NCBI GenBank assembly: GCA_013399895.1
Contig: VXBA01000392.1
Span: 1 to 64,000, forward strand
Source: Serilophus lunatus
Lineage: Eukaryota; Chordata; Aves; Passeriformes; Eurylaimidae
Reading direction: 5' to 3'
DNA length: 64,000 nt
Shown here: piece after piece, positions 12,546 to 26,345 of the stretch
How the letters are laid out: the number at the start of each line of letters is the position of its first letter
Position numbering within the stretch: the first letter of the stretch is position 1
The notes under the pieces: generated by a model
Database searches by the model: none
Told to the model about the DNA's origin: nothing
What the model saw: the letters and a program-made list of their open reading frames with translations, nothing else
Position numbers and translations under genes: made by a program

Positions 12546-15500
12546 AGGACTAATAGACACTGATCATTCCTAGACCATGTTAAAAGTAAAGAAAAAAAGC
12601 ATGAGGGAGGTTGGTCATCCCCCAAAGCACCCCAGTGAAGTTTGAAGATAAATGCAATGCACTGTCAGGACAATGCCTTGTTATTAGGAAACTGGTGCCT
12701 TTGTGTACCATCCTGTGTGGGAGGCACTCAGAGACAGCAAAGGCAATGGAAATAAAAGTATTAAAAGAGGTCACATAGTGTTTTGAGCAGAAAAAATACT
12801 AGTTTTCTATCCTGGGAGGCAAGTTCTGTTATTGGAATGTGTGCATTGCTGGCAGCCCCAGGCGTTACTATTAGTGTGAATCCTATGGTATGGAGGTGAC
12901 TCAGCAAAACTACAGAAACAATTTCGCCAAAATAAAGCCGAAGTTTCTGGTACCCAGAATTTCTTCTTTAGTGTAAAATCAATTCCTGCTGCCTCTCTTT
13001 CTGTGGTGTGCTGTGATAAGTGTGCTGCCTTCACCACTGAACCCTCTTCTGAGCGGGATGCACTTCAAGTGCCAGGAGCCTTCCATCCCCCCCGCCCCAC
13101 AAGCAGCTGCCAAGGAAGCTTTAATGACTCATGAGTGAAATTATGTAGAAGGAAGGAAAATGATGTTTGCTGGAGTGCAAACAGGGCAAAGCAACCTCCA
13201 TAACATCTTTTCATCTGTGGCCAGGCTTCATTAGGCCTCACTGAGGTGGATGAGGAGTGAGATGCATCCCTGCCCATGGAGCTTTTTTGTCACAGATGCC
13301 TGCTTCTATGTGTATAATTCTCACAGTGTCAGTGCCCCATAAAACAGCTCATGCTCCTCCTCAAGACTCTGTCCCTGTCACTTGCCCTGCCCCAGCTCAG
13401 CCTTTGCAGATGAGCTACCAGTGGAATGAGGGCTGGAGCTGCTTCCTGGGCGGGATTTACTTCTTTTAATAGGGATTAAGAAGTGGATCCTGGTAGAGGG
13501 ATATATGAAGCCTCTGGATTTTATCTGCTTTTTCTCTGTGAGGTTCTTCCAGAAGAAGTGGATGCTATAGTCCCCTCTATGGGAAAAGGCCGCTTGAAGA
13601 AAACAACAGTCTAAATGAAGGGTAGTGAACTTGGTAGGAGAAGATCATCTGCTGGTTTAGTTAGGCTACTATACCACCTGGACTTGATCTGAGTAAAAGC
13701 ACACTGAGGACCAGACAGACAGCTGTGGGGTGTGGTATCACAGATAAATTCATTCTTGAGCAGATCCCTTGAAAATTCCCTTTCTTTTCTTTCTTTCCAC
13801 TCCTGAGTCACTCATCCAGCAGGCAGGCAAAACCTTTGGACACACAGCTGCTGGGCAGATTAAAACAAAAACTGGCATCTAGTAAATTAGGTTGTTAAAG
13901 ACAGCAGTAATCTGTTGATGACATAAGTATTCCCAGGTTGTGTCAGTAAACTTAATCTTTAATTAACAGACTGCACATCCTTTATTTCTGTTGGCATTCA
14001 CAATCTGGATTCTAGTGGCTTATAAAACATGGGTAAGTCCCTTCCTTTTGCAGAAAAGGGTATTTCCAGTTCATTATTCCTACTCAGTGTCTTTGAAGTT
14101 GTGAGACTTTAAAATCAAGCAGATAAGTGTCCAGCAAGAAAGCCCCATCTTCCTGTGGTTTCTTAGTATGTGTTAACATTTTCTGTCATTTAATTGTGGT
14201 AGCTCATCCCCTCAGTATTACATGAAATACTGAGGATGAATACTCATGACTGCTGAATAGCAATGCAAATCCAGAGTCCCATGGAGGATCAAATAGTTTC
14301 AACTGTTAGGAAGTTGGGAAGTGTTGAGAATCTCAGCTTTCTGAAGTACACACAATATATATCAGGAAATATAGCTAATCAATAGTGACAGATGAATACC
14401 ATAAGCCCTCCAGAGACCACTGGGACACTAAAACACATTTTAATTTAAACCAAATATGAGCATATTTTGTCACTCCCTGGCAAATACACAAGGTACCAGG
14501 GTGACCTTTCCTCATTGTGTTGACCTGCTTCTCTGGGACTTTGAATAATGCTCAACAGGCTGGCATGGCTCATGCTATTGCAGGAACAGTGTGAACTTCC
14601 TTTTCTTCAGAGGGGCACTGGGCTGAGGTGAGAACCTGTTCTTGGCCGTGCTCAGTCTCTGCGACTGCCTTTCACTACGCTTGCCAGTAACATATCAATC
14701 TCCTTTTGCACTTCATGGCACCACTGAAATAGTTTGTTGACACAGAAAGTAAGCTGAAGGACACAAACCTGCAAGTTTCTTGGTCTTTTCTAGTGCTTTT
14801 TGATGGAGGGAGTTTGTGTGGCTGCCACTGATGTTTTTGCAATTGCAGCGCCTGAACAGAGGAACTCATGCCATTTCAGGCACACAAAATATTTACACAA
14901 GGCTGAAAGCCATGGCACAAAACTTGCCACACAGCTTAGATCAGCACCTGGGGACTGATGTGACACCTTACAACACCTGAGACAACCCTGCATGGCTACA
15001 GTTAAGTCAAGAAAATCACATCCTTTGCGTAAAACTTGGAAAATACAAGATTTTGCAAATACAATATGGAAGTTTTAATATGGCAGTCATAATCCCTCTG
15101 TCTCTGTTCTCCCACATTTCACCTCATAGTTGGAATTTATTCCTCTGGATATTCTCTGACTCAGAGAAAACTGTGGGCAACTAAAGACAAATTGAATATC
15201 TTCTTTTTGCTCAATAAATTATTTTTGACGAAAAAATTTATCTCACATAAGGAGAAGGAAAAACTGGGCTAAGAATCTGATATTGATGATGTCTGTTTCC
15301 CAGTTAGAGTTAGTAGATATTTTGCAATTACACATTCTTTCTACATATGTGTATCTATGTTTTATATATTTTTTCAGTAATATTTTTCTTAAACCATGCT
15401 TCTATTAACTTTTAAGAAGTTAACTTCTTTTTGCCCTTTGTCAGTCTTTTCTTGATGAATATGAAATACTAGTGGTAGTATTCTTAGAAGTAACTTATTT

Positions 15501-18500
15501 TCTGATGTCAGCATTTTATTTTTTTCTTTGAGAAAATAAGTTTTTTCATAGCTATTTCAGAAAGCTAAATTAACAAGGAGAAGCACCGGCGATTTTGAGA
15601 AATTGCAATGATGAAAGGAAGACAGTAAGCAAGAAATAGAAAGGAGTATGAAAGAAAGGAGAGGAAGTAAAAGGTGCAGTTTAGGCAATAAGTATAAAAA
15701 AATCTGTGTTCTGTCAGAGTCTTTCTTCTACCAAACGTTATTTTGACAAATAAAATGTAAGAAGGGTATGGAGGTCTGGCTTCAGCTCCTGTGTTCATAA
15801 GGTATGCAACTCTTTGAAAGATATAAATGTCAGCATTTCTATACTTGGGAAAAGTGAGAAATAACAAGGTGATTTGTTGCAAGATCAGTCATCATTGTAA
15901 CAATCTTGTTTGTATTCTGCAAGCTGTTTCTGATCTTTGTGTCCTTTTTGTGATCAGCTCACAGAGATACAATTTACTTCATATGCAGGTAATGGGAACC
16001 CTCACAGTCTTGTCCCTGTTCCCTCAGCATGCACCAAATCATGCTTTGGGTGGAACTGCATTATGTCTCATCACGCAGCTGCTCCACGGGTGGGCATTGC
16101 TGTTATTTTTAAGTATTCTCAGGAAAGATGAGATCAACTGGAGACAGTTCAGAGGAGAGGGGTGAATGGGCAGGGATTGAGCCTGGCTGATCCAGATGTT
16201 GTTAGCTGGGCTGTGCTATACAGAGGGTAACCACAGGCTGAGAGGAGTGATCTCTCTTCATGGAGAAACTCTTGCAATTTTAAGCCCATGGCTGGAGCAC
16301 TGAGTTTGTCCCCCAGTAAGAGAAAGATTGGCAAAACAGGGAGTATCATTTGGGACGATCAGGGGAATGAAGCAAGTTCCAAATATGGAGAAGCTTGAGA
16401 GGATTAAGTTTGTATGCCTTTTTTTTTGCTATGAACCAAGCATTATTGCAAGACAGATAATTAGTAAGTTATATCACTAAAATTATGGATAGTTAAATGA
16501 GTGTTTTGAAGACTTTAAATGGCTCTAAAACAGGAACAGCTTGGAGTTTGAGCTCCATCTCTTCCCTCTTGGTCTTGTGCAAAGGCAGCAGGACACACAT
16601 GACTTGGACTATAGGTGTTTTCTGTTGACTTAACACAGAGTCAGTAGTGGTGCTCATTGTTTCCACAAAGAAATAATGCAAGATGAAGGTGGTTTGTTGC
16701 CATGATTTTTCCACACTTCTATTGTCGGAGGTGGTTTCCTCAGTGAGTTATAGCTCTTCCCAAAGAGGCGTGAGCTGGGACCTGAGGGTGACTCCAGCAC
16801 AGCCATATTCTCACAGCGAGTGCTGCCCCACAGAGTATGACCACAGTGGCAGAGACAATGGCTATGACAAGGCCCACCAGCAGCCCCTGACATGGGAATT
16901 GAAGAACAAGGGCCAGGGACTGTCCAGAAACTCCCATCAGGAGCTAAACAAGTGGGGGCAGGAGACAGGACCAGAAACAAGGCTTCGATGTATGACTGAG
17001 GTATCCCAACATACAGCCAGCACTGCTATGGTGTCAGTGGGGCAGGGACTGACAGCCCTAGGCTGGGCTGAAATGGGGGTCTTGGCCTCAGGTAGACCCA
17101 CTAAAGGCTGGGAAGAAGCAGTAAGACCCTTGGTGTCTTCTGGGCCCTGACATCTATGGAGCTGACTCATTGCAAAGCAGGGGAAATGATGAAAGCTGTT
17201 CAGTAGTTGCTCAGAGTACAGTATGGCTTCAGGCACAACTGACAGAAAAAAAAAGAAGTTTTCTGGTGGATGTAATATGCAGAAGTCTATTTTTGGAGGT
17301 GATCAAATAATGAGTATGTGGAACTCACATACTCTGTTGGCCTCACTGCATGGGAAACAAGGACAATATAAAACACCCTTACCTCACCAGATAGTTAACC
17401 ACGAACATCTGTATGTACCCACCAGTTTTCTTGTTTCACCTCAACAGAACTGAAATAGCAAATGGGTTTTATAGGCATATTCCTAATGGCATGGATTGAT
17501 TTTTGTGAAATAATTTTTTTAAAAAATTAATTAAATTTCCAAAAATCTAATGCCTTTATATTCTGATTTGCTATATGTGGCTGAGGTGTTGGGCAGGTTC
17601 AGAGATGTCCATCACAGACCAGCTCACAGGAAAACATGTACTCTGTAATTGCATCCTACTATAAAAGTCTCCTGTAGACATTTAGCAGCTACGGAGCCAC
17701 ATCACAGCCCATGCATCCTTGCAGCAAGCATCTACCATCAAAATCTGTGAGTCAAGCCACAGCCTGGCCTCAGACACAGAAGCTGTCTCCTGTGAAGAGA
17801 CAGGACAATACATAGCTCCTCTTCACAGCACAGCTAATTCTTCTACTACCTCTGGGCCACAATCCCATGTTACTCTGTCATGGAAACATAGCAATCCTAC
17901 CAGAGCTGGGGTCTACAAGACAGTCTTCTCCTGGCAGTTTGCCTCTTTCTGGTAGCTCAGTAAAGTTATTCCAAACCACAATTCCTTTTAACCTGAAGCA
18001 CACCTGCATCCAGAAAAGGAAGGGAGAATGCACTGAGAATAGATAGCTGAATCTCCCTGAACATCATCCTTTCATTTCAGATTTTAGGAAGGCTGCACTC
18101 AGCTCCATCTTCATGCCAGTGGATGCAGAAGCAGTAGATGCTCTTGGCAGCGGCCAAAACCTCACCTCGAGAAGATGCTGCTTGCTCTCCCTCCCTCCTT
18201 CCCTCTCTCCTGCCTTTCTGTTCTGCAGCATGCCAGACAGAATTTTTCCCTTTGTTAATTAAAATAAAAAGAAACATACTGGTGACAGGTTGCTTACTAT
18301 TTGCTCTAGGCAAGAATCTCTGTTCTCAGGATCACGAGGAGTTCTATGGTAACAAAATGAGGCAAACTTGAAAAATGCCTGCAGACCCTTTGATTAGTTC
18401 TATATAGATTCTCCTACCTCCTCTCTACATTTCATACTGCTGCTTGCTTGAGTTCATAGACTTAATTGAAAGGAGACAATAAAGGGCTTGTTATAGATCT

Positions 18501-21500
18501 GAGCAAGGAAAAGTAAAATAATGACCTAATTAAGCCAGGTTCAAGTACTCAGCTTCAAAGGAGTGATGACAACAATGTCTCTACCCGGCCAGGCTGGGAG
18601 ACTTCTCCAGCAGCCAAGCCTTCTTTCAAAGGACCCCTTAACATCTCTGAGATTCCAGAAAAGGGCAGAGGACTATGCAAGCTGAGAAAAGCTGCCAGCC
18701 TGAGATATGTTTTAAGAAATATAAATTAATCAGGGGAACCAGGCTGATAGCCAGCTCCCAGTTCTCTATACTGGGGAAAAATGCAATGTCTGCCTATGCT
18801 CCAGCAAGAAAGGCTATGTATAAGTACAGATGTAATATGTAAGACACCTCTCTTAAATCCATTCTACAAAGAGCTGTGCAACATTTTAGCAAAATAAATA
18901 ATATTTTTATTTCAGTTAAGCTGCTATTGCAGGCTACCAGGACCAGCACTGGCAGCCCCATATCCCAGATAATGGGTAAGACTTGCAGAACTTTATGCAG
19001 GAGACATCTCCTGGCATCTTGGGGGCAGAGGAAGGGAAAGGGGCTCAGTGGAGGGATGGTAGCACAGCTAACCCGAAAGCACTGGTGCAAAGAATTTGAG
19101 GCACCCTGGAGTGACGTTGTAAATGTTCTGTCTAGGTCCGTCCTCAGTGGTGCAAGGCCTGTTCTTATAACCCTAACTTGTTGTTCAAGTGATATTTTTT
19201 TCGTATAAACCATCTTGTAATTCCTCATATATCCATCTTGCTATGTCACAGAGATTGCATTGACTTCCCATTCTTCACTCCCTGTGGCAGTCTATGGTTA
19301 GAGAAAACACTGTGGTGAGCTGGTCATACTTCAATAGCTCTCTCACAAATGGACTCATCAATAATTAAATAATATATTTTCAGACAACAAAAATATTTTC
19401 AGCAGAGCTGTGAGCTAGCAGTGCTCTGCTTTTAGAATGTTTTGGGACCACAAATACCATTGCAGAATCTGAGCCTTGTGCATTAAAAAAAGAAACAAAA
19501 GCAATTGAATTTCTACAGTCTTCATTAATTTAATTTAGCTTGAATAATTCATGTCGTGCCTCTCTGTACTACATTTTATCTAGAGATGCAAAGGCTCTTT
19601 AGAAAGTTGGGCAGCGTAATTATCTTTTTACAGGTGAGGAAGCAGAGATAATCTCCTTACTCAAATCTCAAGCAGCAAGTAGGATTTTCCTGAAGTGGGG
19701 AAGAGCCCTTTTCTACCAGGTGTCATTCCACAAGAATGCAAACCTGGCCCCATGCATTAGGAAAGTAAGTGCAGAAACTTAACTTCCAACTCTGAAGGTG
19801 ACACCAGTAGGAGCTATACTTCTGCAAATGAGGTCACTTAACTGATCATGATCGCCAGGTATTTCATTTAGTGCCACTCTGTGTCAACTGAATGAGTAGA
19901 AATCTGAGAATCAGAAGCGATGGAGGACCACAGCAGGCTCTCCCTGTGCCTTTGGAGCTTAATGACACCCAGCCTTTGGCAGTCCTTTCCTCAGTTGTGG
20001 CTTCATGACAACAGTCTCCACACTACAGCACTCTCAGGGATTGCTGCCCTACTGCACAGCTAGCCACTGTTCCTCTTACACAACAGACCTGGAGCTCTGT
20101 TGATTTCTTCATCATATTCACAGTGTTATGGGAATAGCAGTGCCTATGCACCTCAGGCAGCAATTTGTTTGAGTGGAAGAGTAGGAAGAGATAAGGCAGT
20201 GAGGAGGAGAAAGGGAAGGCCACCAAACACCTCAGGCTGGTCCTGCCATCAAAGACCTTATCCTACTAAGCCACAAAAACAGAGTCCAGCTTTTAGAAGG
20301 TCCTCCCTCATTTAAAAACAAAATTTTAAATTAAATTTGCTTACTGGTCCAAGTTACTCAGATTTGGAGTTGCGTTTATTAGTCCAAACTTTTGGAGCTC
20401 AGCTGAATAGAACAATGCTCCAGTGGTATCTTTTTAGCTATTGTCAAGAGCTCTAATATCTGAGCCTGTGCCATAACTGTCTAGACTAGTGCTAGATGGT
20501 ACTCTTTAAATCCAAACTTGTTATTTTTTATCCCTGGCTGTGTGTAAAGAAATGGATTCAAATCTCAGTAACTTCCTTTATTAGGGGTAGCTTGCTACTA
20601 GTCTTCTGTCAACTCTAAACACAAAACTTTTTGATACACTATTACAGCTGGGCAGCAAATTACTAGAGGAGATCTCTAAATATGCTTGCAGATTATTTCT
20701 TGATAATGGAAAACACTTAGTGGAAATTTTCATTTTTTGCTAATGAAGACAAAAGCTTGGTAAAACCTTAAAATGTATACCACAATATGACTCAAGCTGG
20801 CAGCAGTTATATGTGACTTTGCTATAATAGATAAAACAATTTCATCCTAAAATGTATATTGCCAAAAATTGTTAGGGGAGCAAATTGGACACAAAATGCC
20901 TGATAGAAGAGGATGGAGAAATTTATCACACTACTATTGAAATAGTAGTGGTCAGTAATTAAAGAGCCTAACACTAACAAAATGTACCTATTTTGTGGCA
21001 TACAAGATAGCAGGCAATCCTGAGGAAGCATTGTGATAGTCAGTTCTATTATTAGGAGAAAGGATTGTTGAACATGTTAGAAAGGACGTGAGTGCAACAC
21101 TGATGATTTCCTAGTCTTGTCTTTTTCCTTTTGTGCTTCTTTTAACAAACATTTCACATTACTGTTGCTCAAACTCCCATCTTATTTCTTTTGCTGTTGC
21201 TCATAGTGTCAGTGTAGCAATTAGCAAGACAAGACAGGAGGTATTTGCAACGATTTGCTCCTTAGACATCAGACATACTCTGGAGAAAAAAAGCAGTCAG
21301 AAACCAGACAACAAGAAGTGGACCAAATAAAATCATCCCTCCTTGAGTGTCAGTGATCAGGAGAACAGAAGCAGTTGTATGAGAACATTTTTGGATTGAG
21401 GTAAAATCTTATGGAATCTCAGAAGGAAAAAAACTGATTTTGAAAATCTTTTTAGGGTTTGTTTTCATTGGGCTTGGAATATCTTGCCTTTTTTTTTTTT

Positions 21501-22826
21501 TTTCCTTGGCAATTGGAGCCTGGTGAGAGCAACTTAAGACTCTTGTGAACAATCTTCAACAGTTTGTTTTAAAGGAACATCAGTCACTAAGGCACCCAAA
21601 TTCCTTTCACGGTGTTGAGGTGGGAAAGGAAGGGAAGATGAGCAACAGAAAGTCACATCAATGTAACATAATCCATTGGGTTCATATAAATTATCTCTGC
21701 TCTCCAGGTGGATTATGCACTAGAGAAGACCAGAACATAATTTTGGGATCTGGGGAATGATAGAGCAAATAGGTTTGCATCATTATGTGAATTCCCAGCA
21801 TTTCCACAGGGAAAATTTTAAGTAAGTAACATCACCTCAGTGTCTGAGTGGAAACAGTGCAGACATATGAATTGCCAGCAACAAGGATATGACAATAAGT
21901 CATCTTCACTGTAATGGAGGGGCTTCAAAATGATGTTTGCTTGGAGGTCCTCTGTCAACTGGAAAGAGAGGATGACAAAGAGTTCTCAAAGAAAGTCACT
22001 CTTTGTCTTATTGTAACGGATGAGCTCTACAAAATGACGTTGGTCCCAGCTGTAAGCACAATGTTCACTATGGGAAAGGGCAGGGGTTCATAGCCTAACA
22101 TGCCTGCGAGCATTTCAGAGAGCTCTCTTTGAGTCCCAAAACATCCCTATAAACCTGCATTTTCCATCTGATAAGCACTGCTCATTTAGCTGCCATTTCT
22201 CATCATTAATTTTTACTGTACATAGACAATTCCTTATGCTGAAGAAACTTTTTCATCTGTTGTGAAATCAGCCCAAAATAACACAAGAGACTCTCAAAGA
22301 GCTCCCTGTGTCAGAAACATCAGCAGTGCTGACCTTCAGGCACATGGTAGTGATTGTAAAAAAAATATGGTTGGCCTTCCAGAGTTTGCTCAGGGAGTCT
22401 CTAGGTTTCATTGTGAAAACCTGCAAAATTGTCACACTGACATTCTCTGGGTATGTCTTTTTACTGTACTGTAGCTCTTAAACCCTCCAGACCTTTAAGA
22501 AAACTGCTGCAGCTGCTTACACTGAAGTATGACATAACCTTACAGCTTCTAAGGGGCCTACCAAGATTTTTATCTTGTTCTGTGCACAGATTACTGCTGC
22601 ATTACCACTGAACACAGCTCGAGAGTTCATGTCCAGTTACTCAGTGTAAACATTTCCTCTGAGTAATGCAGCCTTTAAATATTCTACAAAACAAGAAAAC
22701 AATGTCTTGCTCTGTCTGAAATCCTGGCCCTTGGGAAAGAGAGGTACATAGCTTTTATTTTACTTTTGTTTGAACTAAAATCAATGGAATATGGCTCCTG
22801 TGAATGACTCTTGTATTCATACAGGA

Positions 22827-22864
22827 ATGAATGTCACCCACAGGGATGAATGCCACCCACAGGG
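22827..22864. repeat. 19-bp tandem duplication
   Basis: Two copies of ATGAATGYCACCCACAGGG differing at one base (T/C), 57 bp before the 3' terminus of the antisense CR1. Confidence 0.9.
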
Positions 22865-22920
22865 ACTCCAGCAGTACAGCAGCTGGTCCAGAGATAGAAA
22901 TAGTATAATCTATTATGGTA

Positions 22921-23615
22921 GTATTCATAGAATCATAGAACGGTTTGGGTTGGAAGGCACCTTAAAAGTCATCTAGTTCCAGCCCTTCTGTCATGGGCAG
23001 GGATACCTTTCACTAGACCAGGTTTCTGAGAGTTCCATCCAACCTGGCATTGAACACTTCGAGGGATGAAGCATCCACAACTTCTCTAAGCAATCTGTTC
23101 CAGTGCCTCACCACCGTCACAGCAAAAAACTTCCTCCTAATATATAATCTGAATCTACTCTCTTCAAGTTTGAATCCACTCTCCCTCATCCTGTAACTAT
23201 ATACTTTTATCTACATAAACTCCTTCTCTTTCTTGGAGGCTGCTACTGGAACGCTGCAATTAGGTCACTTCTACGTTGTCTTTTTTTCCAGGCTGAAAAA
23301 GCCAAATTTTCTCAGTTCTTCCTTGTTTGAGAGTTGCTCCATCCCTCTGATCATCTTGGTGATCCTCCTCTGCACTTGTTCCAACAGGTCAATGTTCTTC
23401 CTGTGCTGAGGATTCCAGAGCTGGATGCAGTACTCTGGGTGGAGCCTCATGAAGAGTTGTTGAGGGGTAGAATCCCCTCCCTCGACCTGCTGGCCACATT
23501 GCTTTTGATGCAGCTCAGGAGATGATTGGCTTTCTGAGTTGCAAGCACACATTGCCAGGTCATGTGCAGCCTTGCATCACCCAATTCATTGAGATGCTTT
23601 TAGTACATCTTTTGC
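22921..23615 (-). mobile_element. CR1 LINE 3' fragment, antisense
   Basis: The reverse complement ends at 22921 with the CR1 terminal repeat (TTCTATGATTCTATGAAT on the - strand). It runs through the conserved 3' untranslated region into the end of ORF2, where - strand frame 23552-23271 still reads LHPEYCIQLWNP and LLEQVQRRITKMIRGMEQL. The 5' limit near 23.6 kb is approximate. It is truncated and divergent. Confidence 0.92.
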
Positions 23616-26124
23616 ATTCTCAATTCTCCATGAATTCATAAATTGCTGTCTTGTCATGAGACATGGCTTAGATATTCAGCTTTTTACGATTCAGAAGTTC
23701 CTCATCTGGAGTAAATAAATATCCCATGTGCAGCTATTATATTGACTATTTACTGTGTTTTGAAGAACAGAAAAATCATCCCTCTTTTAATCTACAAAGC
23801 ATTTACTGAATAAGAGAGGTTGTACTGAAGGGGACTTGGGATTTCTTTGCTCCTAGACCTCAGTACTGAGGCTGCTTCTTGCATCAACCCATCTGCTCTT
23901 CCTTGTAATTCCAAGAGTCAAATTCAGAGAGACTCAAGCAGACGGTGGCCTGTGTTTTTTGTATCATGGATTTCCACTCTTTATTAGTAGCCTCTGAAGT
24001 AAAATTTGAGATGTCTTTGTGCATTTCATAGATTTGAGAAGGACATTTTCCCTGCAGTAACGTTAGCTTTGCTGCCCATTTTCCTTTCTCTTAAATTCTT
24101 TGGACACGTAGAGGTGAACATAGTTGAATCTGAAACTACAAATGCATTCTGTGTGTGCTTGCCCAAGGAAAAGGAGGACTCAGCAAGCAGAAAGAGTGGC
24201 AGTATCTGGCAGGCTTTTCATAGGACAGTAGGCAGTAGTTTATAGGATTAGCTGTCAGACAATACATTTTTAATGCGTAGAAGTCAGTCTTCAAGTCCAG
24301 CTGTGAAATATTTTGCATTCTACCATCATTCTGGTACTTTGTCTTCAGTTCTCCTATACTGGGTTACTGAGTCAGAGAAAGCTTGAAAGCAGTCCCAGTC
24401 ATCTTAACTGGATTTAAACTCTCTTACCCAGGCTGTGCTTTCTTGAGAAGGATTTCACAGTATGTACAGGAGCACGTTATGGTGGGATTTACTTACTTTT
24501 ACTTCAAAATAGGCATTATATCTGTCTGCTAAGTAGTTCTTATCACTGAGGATAGCTCTTGCTTCTGTTGGTGTGGCAGTTAAATACTTTCCAGGATATA
24601 ATAGGCATGTTCATTAATCCCAGTGTAGGAAGGAGAAAATCCTGGTTGCTTGTACATCAGGACGAGCACATTATTCATCTTGTTCCTCTGTTCTTTGTCA
24701 AAAGTGCAGAGCAGGATGGGTCTCTAGCTCTGCAGAGTGGTACAAATGTGCATAGAAAAAAAGAGAAAATCTATTTTTGCCAGAGCAGTTTATGTGCCCA
24801 CAGGAAAAGTCTGGACGAAGTAAAATTTCCACCTAAGTCTTGCATCAGTTGTTTAGCATGGGAACTAGTTGAATATTCCCTGAGAACAAATTACAAGGAA
24901 CAAGTCAAAAGAAGTTAACACCCCAGTCAGCAAAAAGAGCTGAATTTGGTTCGCTGCTTTTGCCTATAGACTCTGGTTTCCATCTCTCTTTTCAAAATTC
25001 AGTGTTCATCCAGATTATCCTTTATGACTCATTAGCATATTCTCAGACTGTAAAACTTACTGTGCAAGATGGCTTCTCTGATCATCACATCTAACCTCTG
25101 GAATCAATCAGGATTAACCATGAAAATTATTCCTCCTTCCATGTATCCTTCTTTGAACACCACAGATGACATAATGACCTCATTAGGCCATACCTTCCTA
25201 AGCATGAGTAATCCTGTTAATCATGTCTGCTGCTGTTATTTCACTAATTCAGATCAAATATAATAAATAGTAAATAGTAAATAATAAATAATGCCTTAGC
25301 CCAATGACAACTTTTATCAATCACAAAATAAATTCACCTATTTGCAAAGTGTGACTAGCCGGTGTAATTTTCTTGGCCCCAAAAGCTATGTATTTTACCT
25401 TTAATTCTTTGAGAGCAGCAGCTTTTAGACTTAGCTTAACAACAATCTCTCCTCCCACACTTTCAGAATTACAGTTGTGTCTTGCCAACGAAGCCTGCAA
25501 AACAGAGTGACGTGAAAAAAGATAACATGGAAAGGCACTTTACACTTTGAAAAGAGAACTTGCTAATACCTGAAGATCAACCTTTATTTTTAAAAGATTA
25601 AGACATTTCACAAAGATATACCAGGCATAAAACCAGAAAAATTAGCAAATATTCCTGAACACTGTTGTTCCTGAAAGAAATATTCTGATTTTTATCTGGT
25701 TTTATTAGCTGTTACCCCTATTGATGGATCCACTAAACCAGACAGTCAGTCATATAATACACATTTTGAATTTTACTGAGATGATAATCCCAAGAGGTGG
25801 TTCTCTCTCCAGTCCAGAAAGGAATATGGAAAGAGAGCTGAATTTCTGCTACTCCTGTCAACAAGTTTGAGTTATTAAGAATTTGAGTTGGTCAAGCACT
25901 TTGTTGTTGCTTTATTCACATAGATTTCATTTTCACTCTTGTAGAATGCCATTTGGGAATGTCACTTTAGAAGTCCTCATCCTTTTGTCTTTAACTTAAT
26001 CCTAAAGAAAAACAAAAGTAGTGAAAAAGTTACTCTTCTCAGCTGTTTTTCCTTCTGACTTTTTCTGACCCCACAGTTACACATACACACGTTGCTGAAA
26101 CATAACTCGGCACTACTAAAGTCC
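23616..26124. other. Intergenic, nothing recognised
   Basis: AT-rich DNA with one short tandem repeat (25.26 kb). The 119-codon ORF at 24559-24918 has no recognisable domain. Confidence 0.5.
25256..25293. repeat. TAAA/TAGTAAA short tandem repeat
   Basis: Repeats of AATAAATAG and TAAATAG followed by AATAAATAATG. It is an interrupted microsatellite in intergenic DNA. Confidence 0.8.
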
Positions 26125-26345
26125 TAATTCATAGGACTGTAGGATAACTCTTCTTGAAAGAAAGCTCAGAAAGACTCTGGTCCAACCTCCTACTCATGAC
26201 AGTATGAGCCATGAGGTGAGACCAGGTATCTTATGGCTTCTTCCAGGTGGATCTTGAAAACCTCCAAGGACAGAGACTTTCCATTCTGAGCAGTCCGTGC
26301 CACTACTTGATGGAGTTAATAAAGCACCTAGCCTCTAACCTAAAG
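26125..26345 (-). mobile_element. Old CR1-like 3' fragment, antisense
   Basis: A short, degraded stretch with the CR1 3' layout read on the - strand: a worn terminal repeat (TTCATAGGACTGTAGG on +), then GGTCCAACCTCC, and later a block resembling the region before the 3' UTR. Its divergence implies an older insertion than the copies at 22.9 and 37.0 kb. Ends are approximate. Confidence 0.6.

Larger units (their letters stand above)
11727..22920. other. Intergenic, no supported gene
   Basis: Single-copy sequence with a purine tract (12.5 kb), a 14-bp-stem hairpin (14.2 kb), a possible transmembrane-coding exon on the - strand (16.8 kb), a pyrimidine tract (18.18-18.23 kb), a 10-bp inverted repeat (20.93 kb) and a poly-T run (21.49 kb). 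ORFs of up to 155 codons here overlap each other in several frames without recognisable domains. Confidence 0.45.

Noticed and set aside
16060..16400. Possible ancient LINE-like stretch
   Set aside because: Some strings recall CR1 3' ORF2 DNA, but no ordered block or terminal repeat could be followed.
16683..17150. 155-codon + strand ORF
   Set aside because: No known motif, no splice sites and competing ORFs on the opposite strand. Only the short membrane-helix block on the - strand was kept, as a finding.
18176..18228. Long pyrimidine tract ending CTGCAG that looks like a splice acceptor
   Set aside because: The sequence after it has no matching donor and no frame with recognisable content. 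Pyrimidine-rich simple sequence explains it.
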